Shown here one piece after another: positions 49,201 through 62,473 of a stretch of 64,000 bases of DNA; position 1 is the stretch's first letter, and each line of letters opens with the position of its first letter. The stretch comes from Marisa cornuarietis (lineage: Eukaryota > Mollusca > Gastropoda > Architaenioglossa > Ampullariidae), in the NCBI GenBank assembly GCA_004794655.1, contig SMMW01000550.1, positions 1-64,000 of the forward strand, in the 5' to 3' direction. The notes under the pieces are model-generated. The model was given only the letters and a program-made list of their open reading frames with translations. It searched no databases and had not been told where the DNA came from. The position numbers and the translations under genes were made by a program.

Positions 49201-52200
49201 ACAATAATGGGACTATTTCAGGAGCTACAGCAAATCCACAAGCCAGAAACAATTCATGACAGCTTAATGTTGGAGAAACAACTTTTGGAAGTTGCTCAGA
49301 AAGAGTGGGACACCATGCCAGGTCCAGGGAAATCGTATTCAGCACAGATGGACAAAGATGTAAATTTGAAGCTTTTCTTGCCCAGTGTACTGTATCTGCT
49401 CTCAAAATAGTCCAGATTTGATGTGAATACCTTGGAATTAGGAAGTTACACTTAATACCCCCAATACAACAATAGGATCATTTTCACTATGCCATCAAAA
49501 ACTATTTTCGGCATCATTTTCAATGCCCTTAATCATTTGATCATCTTGAGCAAACCTAGTTTATTCACAAAAAGCAGGTCTTATCAGCCATGCTGAAGCC
49601 TAGCCTATACTTTTCATCAGTGTCAGTACCCTGAACTAGTTTTTGCTTATTTTTGACAAGAGTTTAAATTGTTTTTATAAAACTTTCAAAATCTTCATAC
49701 TTCTAAATACTTCAAGCTTTCAAGTTAATTTGTACAAATGTAACCTGACATACATTCCCTTCTAAAGGTATAGGCTTTTGAGTGTGTCACATCTTTTCTG
49801 TAGCTGTTCTCTGGCACCTATGTAGAGGACCCTTTGTTCATCTGTGAGCTTGCTCAACACTTAGTGGCACAACAAGACCAGCAGAGTGGAACACGGCGGT
49901 CACACAAAGAGAGACAGCTAGGCATGCTGCAGGCTGCAGGAAGGGTTATGGAGGTGATGCATCTTGTTTCTAATATATTTGATGTGTCAAATGTTAGTAT
50001 ATGATCTGGCTGTCTCATGTTTCAAATGCCTTGAAATTTGTTGTTTCACACTAATATGTGACACATAAACAAATCTGGAGGATTTAGAAAAAAATGTTTT
50101 AATAGCAAAGTTTACATTTGTAAAAGTAACCATGCTACCATCAATGACCAAATATGTTTTATTTTTCTAAACAGACAGTGACTCTTCGCTATCGTTTGAT
50201 TGATGCAGCTTGGGAAGCAGCACTTTTGTCAGAAGTGAGAGAATTCCACTTTTTGTCAAAATGCCAATGTATATAACAATTAAATAAAAACAGTATATAA
50301 TGTTTACAAAGTTTACGTAACACATAAAATAGTAGCTAATATGATTAATAGTCTCATGCTTGGTGTTCCAAAACAAGACCAGAAATAAATGGCAATAGTA
50401 TATTTTGTATAGAAATCCTTACAAAAAACCCTGACCAGATGTCTTTAAGGCAGTGTGCTTCACACCAAAACAAACATTTCTATGAATAAATGTCAATGTA
50501 TTGGCTTAAAAATACAAAGTTTTCTCTTAAGATTAACTATTTATTTCCAAGAACAGGTATATATTATCAACATGATTAATGGGAGACTAGCAACAGCTGT
50601 CTTAAGATGCAATCCTATTAGAATGTATTTTACTCATAATACATTTACATATAAATGACCTATACAGTGTTTGTTTTTGTTTGTGAGGTTGATGGCAGGA
50701 AAGAAAGTTTATATCAACCCTCATGCAATGAAAACTGTCTTGCTTAATGTTCAGGAGCAAAATGAATGTTTCATATGCTTTTGACATTTACAGATGTATG
50801 TACGCCAGGCAAAGGAAATGGGGTATGATGGAGCACACCTGAACCTGCGTCTTGTGCAGTTTGAATATGCAAGTCATCGTCCATCAGCTGCTAAACCGCC
50901 TCCCATCTTCATCACAGCCATCCAGGACAACGATTCTGCAGTAGACAAGTCAGCTTTTATTTGTGCTTACTTCTACATTTGTACACAAATAGCATACAAA
51001 ATAGTTCTGTAGCTTTAAATCTTTTATGTATGTATTATTTCAGTGTTTTTGTAAAATGGTGCACATGTAGTAGACACATTGACAAAGTGCATAGACACAT
51101 TTTGTGATTCAGTGTTCTATCCATCAAAGATAAAGCTTGCTTGATGAGGTGGTCAAGATTGCCAGCAAGATCACTGAACTTCCACAAAGACCACCAAAAG
51201 ACCTATTCACCAGGGCTGTGAGGTTAAAAGCTGTCAGCATCATCACAGCCCCCTCTCACCCACTACATCACCATTTCCAAATGATCCCCTCTAGCTGTAG
51301 ATGGAAACAACTTGTCACCCAGAAAAGTGCTTTTTTTCCAAGTCCGTCATACCAACGGCAATATCACTCTTGAAGAAAACAAACAAATGTATCTAGTGTG
51401 TGTGCTTCTCTGATAATCATGGCCAGCAGGGGGGTGGGGGAGTCTAAGTGTGAGTATAGTAACTGTATGGATGTGTGATGTGTGACTGTATTTTGTTTGA
51501 GAGTTCCCAACAAAGGAAAATTTCTGTATGTTAGATTTCTATCATGTTGACCTGCTGGTTTGTTTAGATACACTCCTTCTCACTGTAACCTTGGAATTCA
51601 TGAACTGGATGAAAGCCATGTAGGAAGATTTTCATTCCGTTCACGGGATGGATTACTTCAGGTAAGTGCTTCTTTGATTTTGTGAGAAATACAAGCCAAA
51701 AAAAAAAAAAGGAAAAAAGCCCCTAAACTAAGACAAAACAAAATAGGGTCTATTCTATAAGAATAGGTATAATTTTGTCTGCAGGTTTTGCGACCTGGAG
51801 GAGTTGAGAGTCTACAAGTTGTGCTTAAAGCACAGGTAGTACACAAGAATGCACTAACAGCTGCAGTGCTACAAGCATCCACCTGCCAACCAGTCCGACC
51901 CCGTCAGGTTGGAAAAAGGTGCATTTCCTTTGTCTGTTAGGTTGGATAAGGATTATATATTATTTGTTAAGACCACATCCGTGGGAAGCTAAACATAAAA
52001 CATCTCATAGATTCAAGCTGTTATTGTTGAGTACAGTAATGTTAATGAATTGGTACATGAAAAATAAATACAGGCTTGCTGAAATGGGTTTTTAACATGT
52101 GTGTCCTTGACAACAGCTTTTATATTGTGTGTTGTTATGTACAGTAAGTTTTATGTAGCAATATTTTACATCAGCACAAGTGGCAGAGCCAGTCCAACAG

Positions 52201-55200
52201 AAACTAAGAGTGAAAGGAGTTCACAGACGCAAGCTACTGGGGCTTCTTCTGCAGGAGGGACAACATCTTTGGGCAGTCGTCTCCCAGGTCTACAGACACA
52301 TGTACAAAAAGCACCCGAAGCCTTTATGTCCCTTCAGTTGGAGAAGGTCAGATGGGGTCTCCAGCCGTATCTTGTTTAATGATGTTACTATGGTATAACA
52401 AATCAAAGTTATCTGCAGTAGTACCTTCTTAATCTAAGGGCTTATACAAACATTTCATGATCAAGTTGTGCAAAGTTATTGCCCTTAAAAGTGTAAGAGA
52501 TAACATTTATTTTCAGTCATTGTATTTTTTCGTATGATGGTTTTTTTAAAAGATGAATTTCACATTATAGTCTGATGACAATAAAGACATGATGACATTC
52601 AAATTATATGGTAAAATATTGTATTTAATATTGTGTCTGTACACTTTGCATGAATGTGCTGTAATTTCAATGCAATTGCTAACTGAAAATAAGCGCCATG
52701 AGTGAAAGTGTGTATAATTATATAGATGTACACACAGGAAGATAGATTTGATGGTATAGAAAGCATTTAAATCTATTTTTGGTAGTTTTGAGTGGCAAGA
52801 TATGTAACTAGTTTTAACAAATTTCAATGGAGCTACTCACAAAAGTAATAGTATTTTCGTCAGTCAAACTGTGATGAAAAAAAATCATGCATACATATTT
52901 AGATGTTCTGATCAGCTATAGCAGTTTGCTAACACTAGCCATATAAGATGCTTGTTGTGTTTATGTTTGCTTGCAGACACCCAGTCGAGACTTGATGCTG
53001 AATGACTTTGTTCAAAAGAAACAACAGATGGGTAGTGTACTCAAAAACCCCGAGGAGCTAGAAAAATTGAAGAGGTGAGGTGTCTGATTATCCCTCACTT
53101 AAATTCAAAAAGACATTTGCAAAAGTGATCTTTCTTCTTTCTGCATCACTCTCTCTTTCTCTCTTTCTTACACTTTCAGTTTCTTATTGTCTGATGAAGT
53201 TTCAGGCGGTATCTTTCTATACATGAGTATGACTAGGTTGCTCTTCTGTCACCAGGAAGGGCATTTCAGATTATTGTGAGAGATTCCACATTCGATTGTC
53301 ACAGACATCAATGCGAGCACAGTTGTTGGCCTATTATAACAGTCTTTTGAGTCTCCTGGAAGATTTTCCAGCAGTCAGGTAGGTTTGTCTTTTGAGTCCT
53401 CTGAAAAATAGTGCTGGAATAGATTTGCCTGTTGAGGCTACGGAAAGATTTTCCAGCAGTCAAGTATAGGTTTTTCTATTCATGAAATAGTCCACTAGTT
53501 TATACCTACCCCTATCCCTCCCATCCTGCCCCACACTTACCTCCGGATGGCTTGATACATGTGCCAAAGTCTCAGAAGAATATGCCAAATAGAAATATAA
53601 ACTAAAATATTGTCATAAGTAGAGTTATTCTGCATGTTTTGTTCTGGTTTAAAGGACTAGACGGTGCCAGATTCATCATGCACAGAAATCATGATGTCAT
53701 GATTTGCATAATTAACATGTGTTCCCAGCTCTACCATTAGCTGAAGGTTTCACAATGTAAGCATATACATGCATTGTCCTGACTGTGTTGCTGGATTCTT
53801 TCTGCACGTGATGTTTGTAGCTGTTTCTTGAGAATGGAAGGCTGAATGGAGGTGGGGTGTATTCGCCAAGATTTGGGTGAAGGGTACTAATCCTGCACTT
53901 GGCACTACCCAAAAACAATCTCCACCCCTCTAGTCCTTTAAGTAAACGTTTTTGGGGGGTATTATTATTTTTACATAACATACTATACCTATACTTTAAT
54001 TAAACATACAAATTTTCTATTTTAAATGGCTTTAACACAATTCCTGCGATCTGTTTATTTACAGAGACACCTACTTCATTATTGGTGAACCCAATGAAAA
54101 AAAATCCAACATGGATGATGTGGAAGGCTTGACACCTGATCCCAGGTAAAATACATACCTCATATTCTCTTTTATCATTAAGTATGTTGTAAAAATAATG
54201 ATAATAATTTCATTTATATAGCGCTATATCCTAGCCCTATAGGCGAGCTCACTGCACTTTAAACATCAACAGTATCCATCAGTTCTGGCCTAGTCTTGGT
54301 AATCAAATACGTCAAACCTTATTCTTGGCATGAATTGACGTGACTGATGTTCTCGACAGGACTCTAAAGAAACGCCCTCGCCGCCTGCTGTCCCAAGATG
54401 GCCGCCAAGTTCTGAACCTGTGGTTCATCCCACACTACACCGAGGTGCTGATCATGTTCAAGCACCTGGATGACGACGACTGTTACCGCGCGCTGGCGTT
54501 CTGTCTCACCATTGTCTCCTCCCTTCACGACCTGCTGCAGTACCTGTGCGCCTTCTCTCGCCTCGGCAGCTCGCATGCGCGCCTGGGGTCGCGGCGCGTG
54601 GAGTTCGTGTCGGCTGACTGGGGCGGCACCGAGGGCATTGGTAGGTATTGTAGGGGTCATTGTCAAACAGGTTCAGCCGTTATTGACCAGCGGGGGTACT
54701 TTTTTTCTAACGGTTGGGAAAAACTCATTGCAATGAACTATTTCTCCAAATCTGCGTCAACACCCATGTGTAGGTCTGGCGTAAGACGGTGCTTGTTTCA
54801 CCCCAGGTTCGGAACTGAGAGAGATCCAGAAACACGTGGATGTGCTTCCCCAGCCCACAGACCCTGACGCTGTGCAGCAGTTGCTGTGGCTACGACGTGA
54901 CGTCATGTTTCTGGAGTTCGAAACGGCCGTGCGTCACTGCATGACAGACACGTTTCTGTCGACTGGCAACATGCAGGCGTATCAGGTGAACATGAGGCTG
55001 CAGCTTGTGTGAATGAGGAACTGATTCGAAATTTTAAAGGCCTACTAGAGCTCATTGTTTTGTCGAAGAGTGAGCTGAGGGTACAAAATGCCATCTTGTT
55101 TTCCTAAATGTTAGTGAATGCCATCCTACTACTCCCTCATTTTGTCTTCTAGAAACAGAGGACTATAACTACATCGACATGCACAAAAATTAAAATAATG

Positions 55201-56580
55201 AGAGTTCAAGAATGTACCTAGATATGGCCACGTTGTCAAGGCTGCAGCCATTGAGAATTCTATGACCCTATAAAAAATTAGGCGTTTGGGTGTTATTCAT
55301 TGTTGGGAAAAACTTGTACTGAATTCAATTTAGTCTTTGAAAAAATGCTTTGTATTCTTGTAGATCTTGAAATCGTATTTTGTGCCCTTAAACAGTTTTG
55401 GAGTACAAATTTCAATAGCACATGCTTGTTCGAATCTTACTAGATAGTTGCTGAAGAGGAGTTAACCTCGGTTTTGCTGTTCTAGTTCCATCTATATTAA
55501 AATATAGTCTCACACTCAAAATCTTAAAGTTTTACGAAAGAGCTAGTTTTTTCAGATACGTCAAATCACTGAGGTTTGAATGGAGAGGTAGGAGCTACTT
55601 AAGTGAATCCTTGGACATTCATGATATCAAGGATTTGACTTCAGTCTGTGTATACTAATGATTATACATCTGTATCTCGAGAGCAGATAGGAAACGTTCA
55701 CCATCTTGTTTGAGCTCAACTTGATAAGATGGGAAAAAAGAAACTTGCACTCTTGTAGGCCTTTAATATTTGCAACTCCTTCTTATGACAGAGTATCAAC
55801 ACAAACATGCGCCATGCCCTGGCCGCCCTCAGTAATGTGCAGCGTCGTGGGCTGTTCTGCACCAACCTGACCATTCCGGAGCCCTTGGAAGCACGTGACA
55901 TGCGAGCGCGAAAGCTTTTCCCTTGGCGGACCTTTTTGAACACGTGCGTACCTTGATATACAAAGCAGCTTTTGGGGGACCCCTTTGTATGTAGGTTCAC
56001 GGGGCCAGAAAAAGAAAAGTTTTGTGAACAGGATAAGACCATATAAAAAAATTTAACTACGGCTGTCTTGTGGGCGAACTGTAAGTAATTCTGTTTTATA
56101 ACTTTTCATTTATGATGCCTGTGACAGAAATGACCCAGTCCTAGACATCATCTTGCAGGAGTCGACTGTTGGTCGGACGGTATGCCCACAGAGAGAAAGC
56201 GAAACTTTAAGTTGAATGTAAACTTTGACCGTTACACCTTTCTGCTTTAAAAAATAGGAATCACTTTCGTTCTAGTTTTTTTCTTAAATATTTTAGGTTG
56301 TTAACACTGACGACGAGTCATGAGAAGTTCATATCTAATTGTGAATTAAATTTTGTATCTAATTTCATTTGTTGTTTTATCACTGCAGTTTTCCTGTCAA
56401 TGGGTGAGCTGTACGTGCTTGTTTTTTTTCTAGAACTTTCCATTTATGATGCCTGTCGCAGTAACGGCCCTTTCCCAGGCATGTTCTGGCAGTGGTCACA
56501 GATCTCGCACAACATACAACTGTGTTTGGCTGGACTGCGTGAGGTGGACCGGTAGGTATCAAGACCCGAATAAGACTCTG

Positions 56581-56640
<60 letters not shown>

Positions 56641-59600
56641 ATTCTGCGCTTTTTCTGTGTTTTTTGTCTTGATTTCGAGGTGTATTAATGTTCTTAAAGT
56701 TTGTTTAAGCTGGGAAGCCAAAAATACTCACGAGTGAAACTGCTTGATTGCTTGTTTGTTTGATCGATCAATTGGCAGATTGATTACCTGTTATAGGGTT
56801 CTCTCTGCTGCCATTTATGTTATATCTTGACTTCAAGGGTCAATGTTTTTTAGAACTTGTGTAGACTGGAGTGCCAAAATGAAGTGCAGGTATAGTTTCG
56901 TGAAATTCAATCATAAGTGACACACAAGGCGCTTCATCTTCTTTCTCCATCCCCCTGTTTTTTCGCCATTCGTGCCCTCTCCGTCTGTCTCTGCGCTTGT
57001 CTCTCCGTCTGTCTCTCCGGTTGTCTCTCCGCTCTTTTGAATTTCAAAGGGCATCCATTACTGCAGTCACTGACCGCGCATCTATCTCGCGCAGGCACGT
57101 GGCCAACGGCGAGATACTGGGGGTGACCTTACTGATGGAGGACGTTCTGCAGACGGGCTTCCAGGGCGCCGTCTTCCACCACGAGCACCCGGAGCATCAG
57201 CAGGCCGAGTCGCAAGCCTCGCGTGTGCAGAGTGCGTCACGTGACCAGAAGGAGGCGACGAAGACAGTTGGTCAGAATTTGCTGTTCGTTTGTTCGTTCA
57301 TTTGTATTCTTTTTTCATTTTTTCTCTTCTTCTGTTTCCTTCTTTTCTGCCTATTTGTTTCTTAAAATTTTTTCTTCTTGTTATTATTACTGTTTTTTTT
57401 TGTTCTTCTTGTAAAAATCACCGATGCCATATGTCCTGTGCAGCAACACTCTTTTTTTGAGAAGAAAATATTGCTCAGTGATTGGAGCATAAACGTGGTC
57501 ATCTTTTGACATGCACTCTGCTAGGTATTGATGGAAACTACAGCTGCTGGGAGATCGAGTTGTTTGTATTTCATCCCCTTCATTTTGCTTCTGCCTCCTC
57601 CCAGCGCTGATGTCCCAGAAAAGCCTGTCAAGAAGCCAGCAGCCGTTGGAGTCCTACCGTCTGCTTCGCTTCTTCCTGTTGCTGTGGAAATGCGTGGAAC
57701 TGGCAAAGGCTGACTGGGGCCGGCGTAAACTGGCTGTGGAGTCTGTCTCGACCACCACACTTTACAGGGAATTTAGGTTGGAACTGAGGCTGTAGGTACA
57801 GGGTGTCAGTGGTAGAGTATTTAAGAGAGAAACTTGGTAACGGTCTAAAGAATAATAGTAAATCTCACGCTTATCGTTCTTGGCATTTTAGGAGTTGCGT
57901 TTTCCTGATGTGGGCAGTTTCATAACCAGTAATATGACAGGACAATTATTATGAAAGTCATAAAGGGTGTAAATATTGCCATGTGGTCTTAAAGCCGTGC
58001 AAAAGCATTGGAGAAAAGCTCATAATCATGATCTAAGTGCATTTGAACAATAAGTGCTGATTATCTGAGACTTTTTTTTATACCTTATTTACTTTCATTC
58101 CCACCGTATCTAAGGACGATGCTCGTTTATATCGAAAGATTTCCGTCAAGTTTTCTACCTCCGCCGCCGTTTATGAGACTGACCGCGGGAAAACGCAAAC
58201 TACAGCTTTATAATGTGACTACCCATTCTTCCAGCGGGTTTTAGAGTTAAAAAAAAACACAGGGAGAATGCCATACATTTTTTTGACAATATAGGCATTG
58301 CAACGCTGCCAGCTCCATTCTATGACAGACGTTATAGTCACGTGACGCATAATGTACAACATCAAAGCAGAAGGAGTTTTGCCGCCAGTTTTATCTCATC
58401 GAGCGCCGCTGTTGTAGCTTGACTCCTCGTCTGCCTGACCTCATGCTCTCATGCACGCGGTTTTTTTTTTAATTACTTTGGTACTTTCTGGCTGAGAACG
58501 CGTGGTCAGTTTTAGCCTAGTCTGTAGTCTTTAATTGTAGTTTTTAAGAATCCTAACCCAGACCAAAAGCTTAACTCAGCCGCTAACCTTAACCCTAATT
58601 CAAGCTCTTTTTCTGACTTGTTTCCGAAGTGTTATGGTATCGTGAGCCCTCCTTTAAGTAGTAAAACTGTACTACCCCCTTTCTTCATTTAGTGTAATTC
58701 ATTCTCGTCTGCGTGCAGTAAGCACTACCGTGTGGAGGTGTTGGTACCAGTGCTACAGAGCGTGGCCCGGAGGCTGGGGCAGGGGGACATGTACGACGCC
58801 ATTATTCCAGAAACGGACATTTTGGTTATGCCGGTGGGCGCCTCCGAGATCGAAGTTCGAGCCAAGCAGGTAGGTTAGCGACAGGCACCTGGAAGTGTGC
58901 AAGTGTGTAAACGAGCGTGTGTCCGTGCGGGCGTGTGTCCGTGCGTGCGTGCGTAGAAACGCTTGACTATTGAGTGCGTAGCTATTTCGTGACATGCTTG
59001 TCTGCTAGTTTAATGAATTTTATTAATTGTGCGTTCTTCCGGATATCAGACATCCGGCCACTCACCTCACTTCTTGCTTATCCCCATTTATCTCACTTCC
59101 ACTCCTCCCTGCAGCTTGTTCGTCTGCTGGAGACGCTGGAGTGTCACATGATCACCGAGGTGCAGAAGCGGGTGAACAAGGAACTGACCCTCGCGCTGTC
59201 AGAGAGGGCGCGGGGGGAAGGGGCCCTCCCAACGGACCTCTGGAAACGCGCAGTGAGCAACAGCACTCACTCCTACACACAAACCCACACACGCACGTGT
59301 ATATTCTCCTACAAACATAGCATTTGGCACACAAACCTTCAACCCCTAACAACAAACTTAGACTTTACATTCATGATTATTCTGCTTGTCTGAGCGAGAA
59401 GGATGCAGCATAAAGCATTTTTGGTCATTGCAATACTTTACATATTTAAATATTATTTTCTCTACTAAACACAAATCATTTGTTGTGGTCTTGGTGTATA
59501 ATCGTCATGTTCGAAGAAAAGATTAATACCTGCACTCGAAAGTGTTGTATTTCTGGACACTTTTTTGTTACCAAAATGCCATGTCGTTTAGGATGTCTGA

Positions 59601-62422
59601 AGGTAGTTTAGAATGTTCAAATGTCCTTAAACACCTTAATGAGAACACTATGGTCTAGATTTAAATACATTCACATCATAAACATTTAAATTTGTATTAG
59701 TGCGGGATATAGTTAATCTGTACGTGTTTTAGGATAGTCGAAACTACTTGAGGATAATTTTTTCTTCCATTAATTCCGTGGGTAGCCTGAAGAATGAACA
59801 TTAATGTACCCGCAAGTAGTTGCTACATGTCATCATGTCTGCTGCGGTAGGTGATGAAGGAGAGCTTCACAACCAACAGGCCTCACTTGGCCGAACAGTT
59901 CGTCGACCACCTGATGTCCAAGGCAGACGAGAGCGAGACTCAGGTCACAGTCAGCCGCGAGCATCTGCGAGATTGTCTGGCCAGCCTCGCCCGCAGCGTC
60001 ATGGCTCGCGAGAAGCAGAACTACGAGAGGTCATGACCCTTCCCACCCCCGCTTCTGTCGGGACCTTATGTTTTAGAGTTTAGACACAGTGGACCAGACA
60101 GGCTCTTTATTGTAGACTAGCAGTCTCTCATGCAAAAAATTAAATACACATTACGTAGTTGTCTGTGATAGCTAAAAATGTTTTACACCTAAACAACTCT
60201 TCTGAAAAATGTTTTTATTTATGCCGAGGTGTGTCGTAATAATAGTAATAAAAATAATTATTATTGTATTGAGTTTTTAGAACTGTGTGTGTATTTTGTT
60301 GTTGTTGCTGAGAGTATTTACTGGATGTTGCAGCTATCAAATGTGTGTTCCATATCTGTCCACAGTTATACAATGTATTACGAAAACCTTCTCCGCGCGA
60401 ACAACCAGCTACTGTATCAGAGGGAGCAGGTAAACTCTCCATAAAGTTGTGGTTCTTGAAGCTCAGATTCTTTCATAAATACATTCTACAAGTTCTTTCT
60501 TATTCTTTAAACTAGTATAGGGAAGTGGTAAGCTGTCTGTAAGTTTGTGCTTTGTCTCCATGTTACAAATGTATTCTTTGTGGTTTTGTTTTTCATTAGC
60601 TCGTTTGAAATATACTTTCATGCAGACAGAGAGCTGAACATGTAAACACACACACACGCACGCACGCGCACGCACGCACGCACGCACACACAGAGGATTG
60701 GGATGGTATGAATGTGATATGATAGGCTAATTACTTGCCTGCTTTCATGATCACGTGATGTTTGTTTACTCGCATGTACAGGAGATTAAGCAGCTCAAGG
60801 ACCAAGTTAAAGAGGCACAGCAGGCGACGACTGTAGAGGTCCAGTTTCAGATGGCCGCTCGTACCCACGATCTTATTATGGGTAGGCGTTGATCTTTCAC
60901 CCTCATCGCAGATAAAACAGTCGTCAGAACAGCGTCTGTATCGCATATATTGTCAGACCCTTTGAGCCATCAAACTGTTTGATTAAGAACAGCTGGGCTT
61001 TAATGTTCACGAATAGATGCATAATTTTGAATTTGATCCGCGGAAAGAAAGAAAAACAGGTCAAGAAAAGATTGATGGAGGCCATGGGGCAGTACTCACA
61101 TAGCGAAGGCAAGTCGTTGTCCCGGGCAAATCAAGAGCAAGCATATTGTCTTCATCCTTATATAGTGAGGTCCAGACTCCGTGGATCTTGTTTTACCTCT
61201 GGAACCGTAGTTTTAACTCTGTGGCAAAGATGCCCTGGGGTAAAGTAATTTAAAGCAATATTTGCGGGGATCTGGACAGCGCGTCGTCTTGCCTTGATTT
61301 CCTCGTGTTGCCGGCAGGTAGCGACTTACCCTTGCCTCATGAATACGACCTCTGATAGCTGTCAAGTCGTTTCGAGCTCTCCATTTCCCAGTTTATGAAA
61401 ACTGGTCCTTTTTAGACGAAGCATTATAATTTTGTTGGGGTTTTCCCCTTCCAGAGGTCACTGCTCTCCGTGCCAAGATTCTCGAGATGCGAGAACAGTC
61501 CATGACGCAAGAGCAAGACGTTCGGGAGCGCGTGAAGAGAGAGTTCAAGGACGTCGTGCAGAGCATGTTCAACGCGCACTTCCAGCTTCGTGCTCGTTTT
61601 GACGAGTTCCGGTTAGCGACCACGTGGTCTCATCTGCTCTTGTAAAATTATTTTATAGACACTTACATGGAAGAAACTTTGTATACAGACACATATAGCT
61701 ATTTATATATAGGGTAATCGTTTGGGACGCTACCGAGTATACCTTTTATCAGGGAATGCAAGCTCTTTCTTTCATTTCATTCTTCTCTATTCCTGCTATC
61801 CTTCATTCATTCTTTCTTCTATTTTCTTTGCGTGGTTTGAGGGCTGTGTGAAAATTCTTTCCAACCAGGACAGGATTCTTCTGACAAAGCTCTCTTTCCT
61901 TCTACATCCCATAAACATGACAGTCCCGCCGGCAGGTCATTAACCGACAGAGTTTCCGTTGCAGGGCTGGTCTTCGTGACGACGTTATGGCCAAGATAAA
62001 CGAGACCAGAGGGGAAGCTGTCTTCGCCATGACCAAGCTGGCGGAGAAGTACGGCAGTGTTCCTGGTGAGCTGGTAGCTAAATACTTCTCACGTCTATCA
62101 TCTTTCATTTGTTCCTTATGCCAGCTATTTCGGTTAAAAAAAAAAAGAAAATCCTCCACTATTTGCTTTTCATTATATAACTTTGGCTACGCCATATTTT
62201 AGAAAGGTTGGATGTGTGATCAAGATTGAGAGAGAGAATGGGGAAGGGAGAATAAAGGAATAAGAAGATTATTTTGCGTGTGTTGTGCATGCGTGCTTTA
62301 TATATATGCGCAAACCCTTAAAGATACATAATAGTATATTGTTGCAATATACATTATGTTGTGTGAGGTACTTATTGTGTGACTATATTAATAAATTGTT
62401 TTGATAAATTCCATTGTGTTTA

Positions 62423-62473
<51 letters not shown>

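Noticed and set aside
48866..49405. 179-codon minus-strand frame
   Set aside because: It overlaps the antisense of a phase-confirmed CCDC162-like exon (49,222-49,359) and AT-rich intron. Its translation has no recognisable domain.
56128..56179. 52-base candidate exon of the CCDC162-like gene
   Set aside because: It has an acceptor and a donor but breaks the frame with the next exon. Direct joining of 55,943 to 56,462 is in phase. Kept only as a possible poison exon in the findings.
58545..58615. Interstitial telomeric repeat (CCTAACC words)
   Set aside because: Only a few irregular CTAACC-like words occur. There is no tandem TTAGGG-type array.
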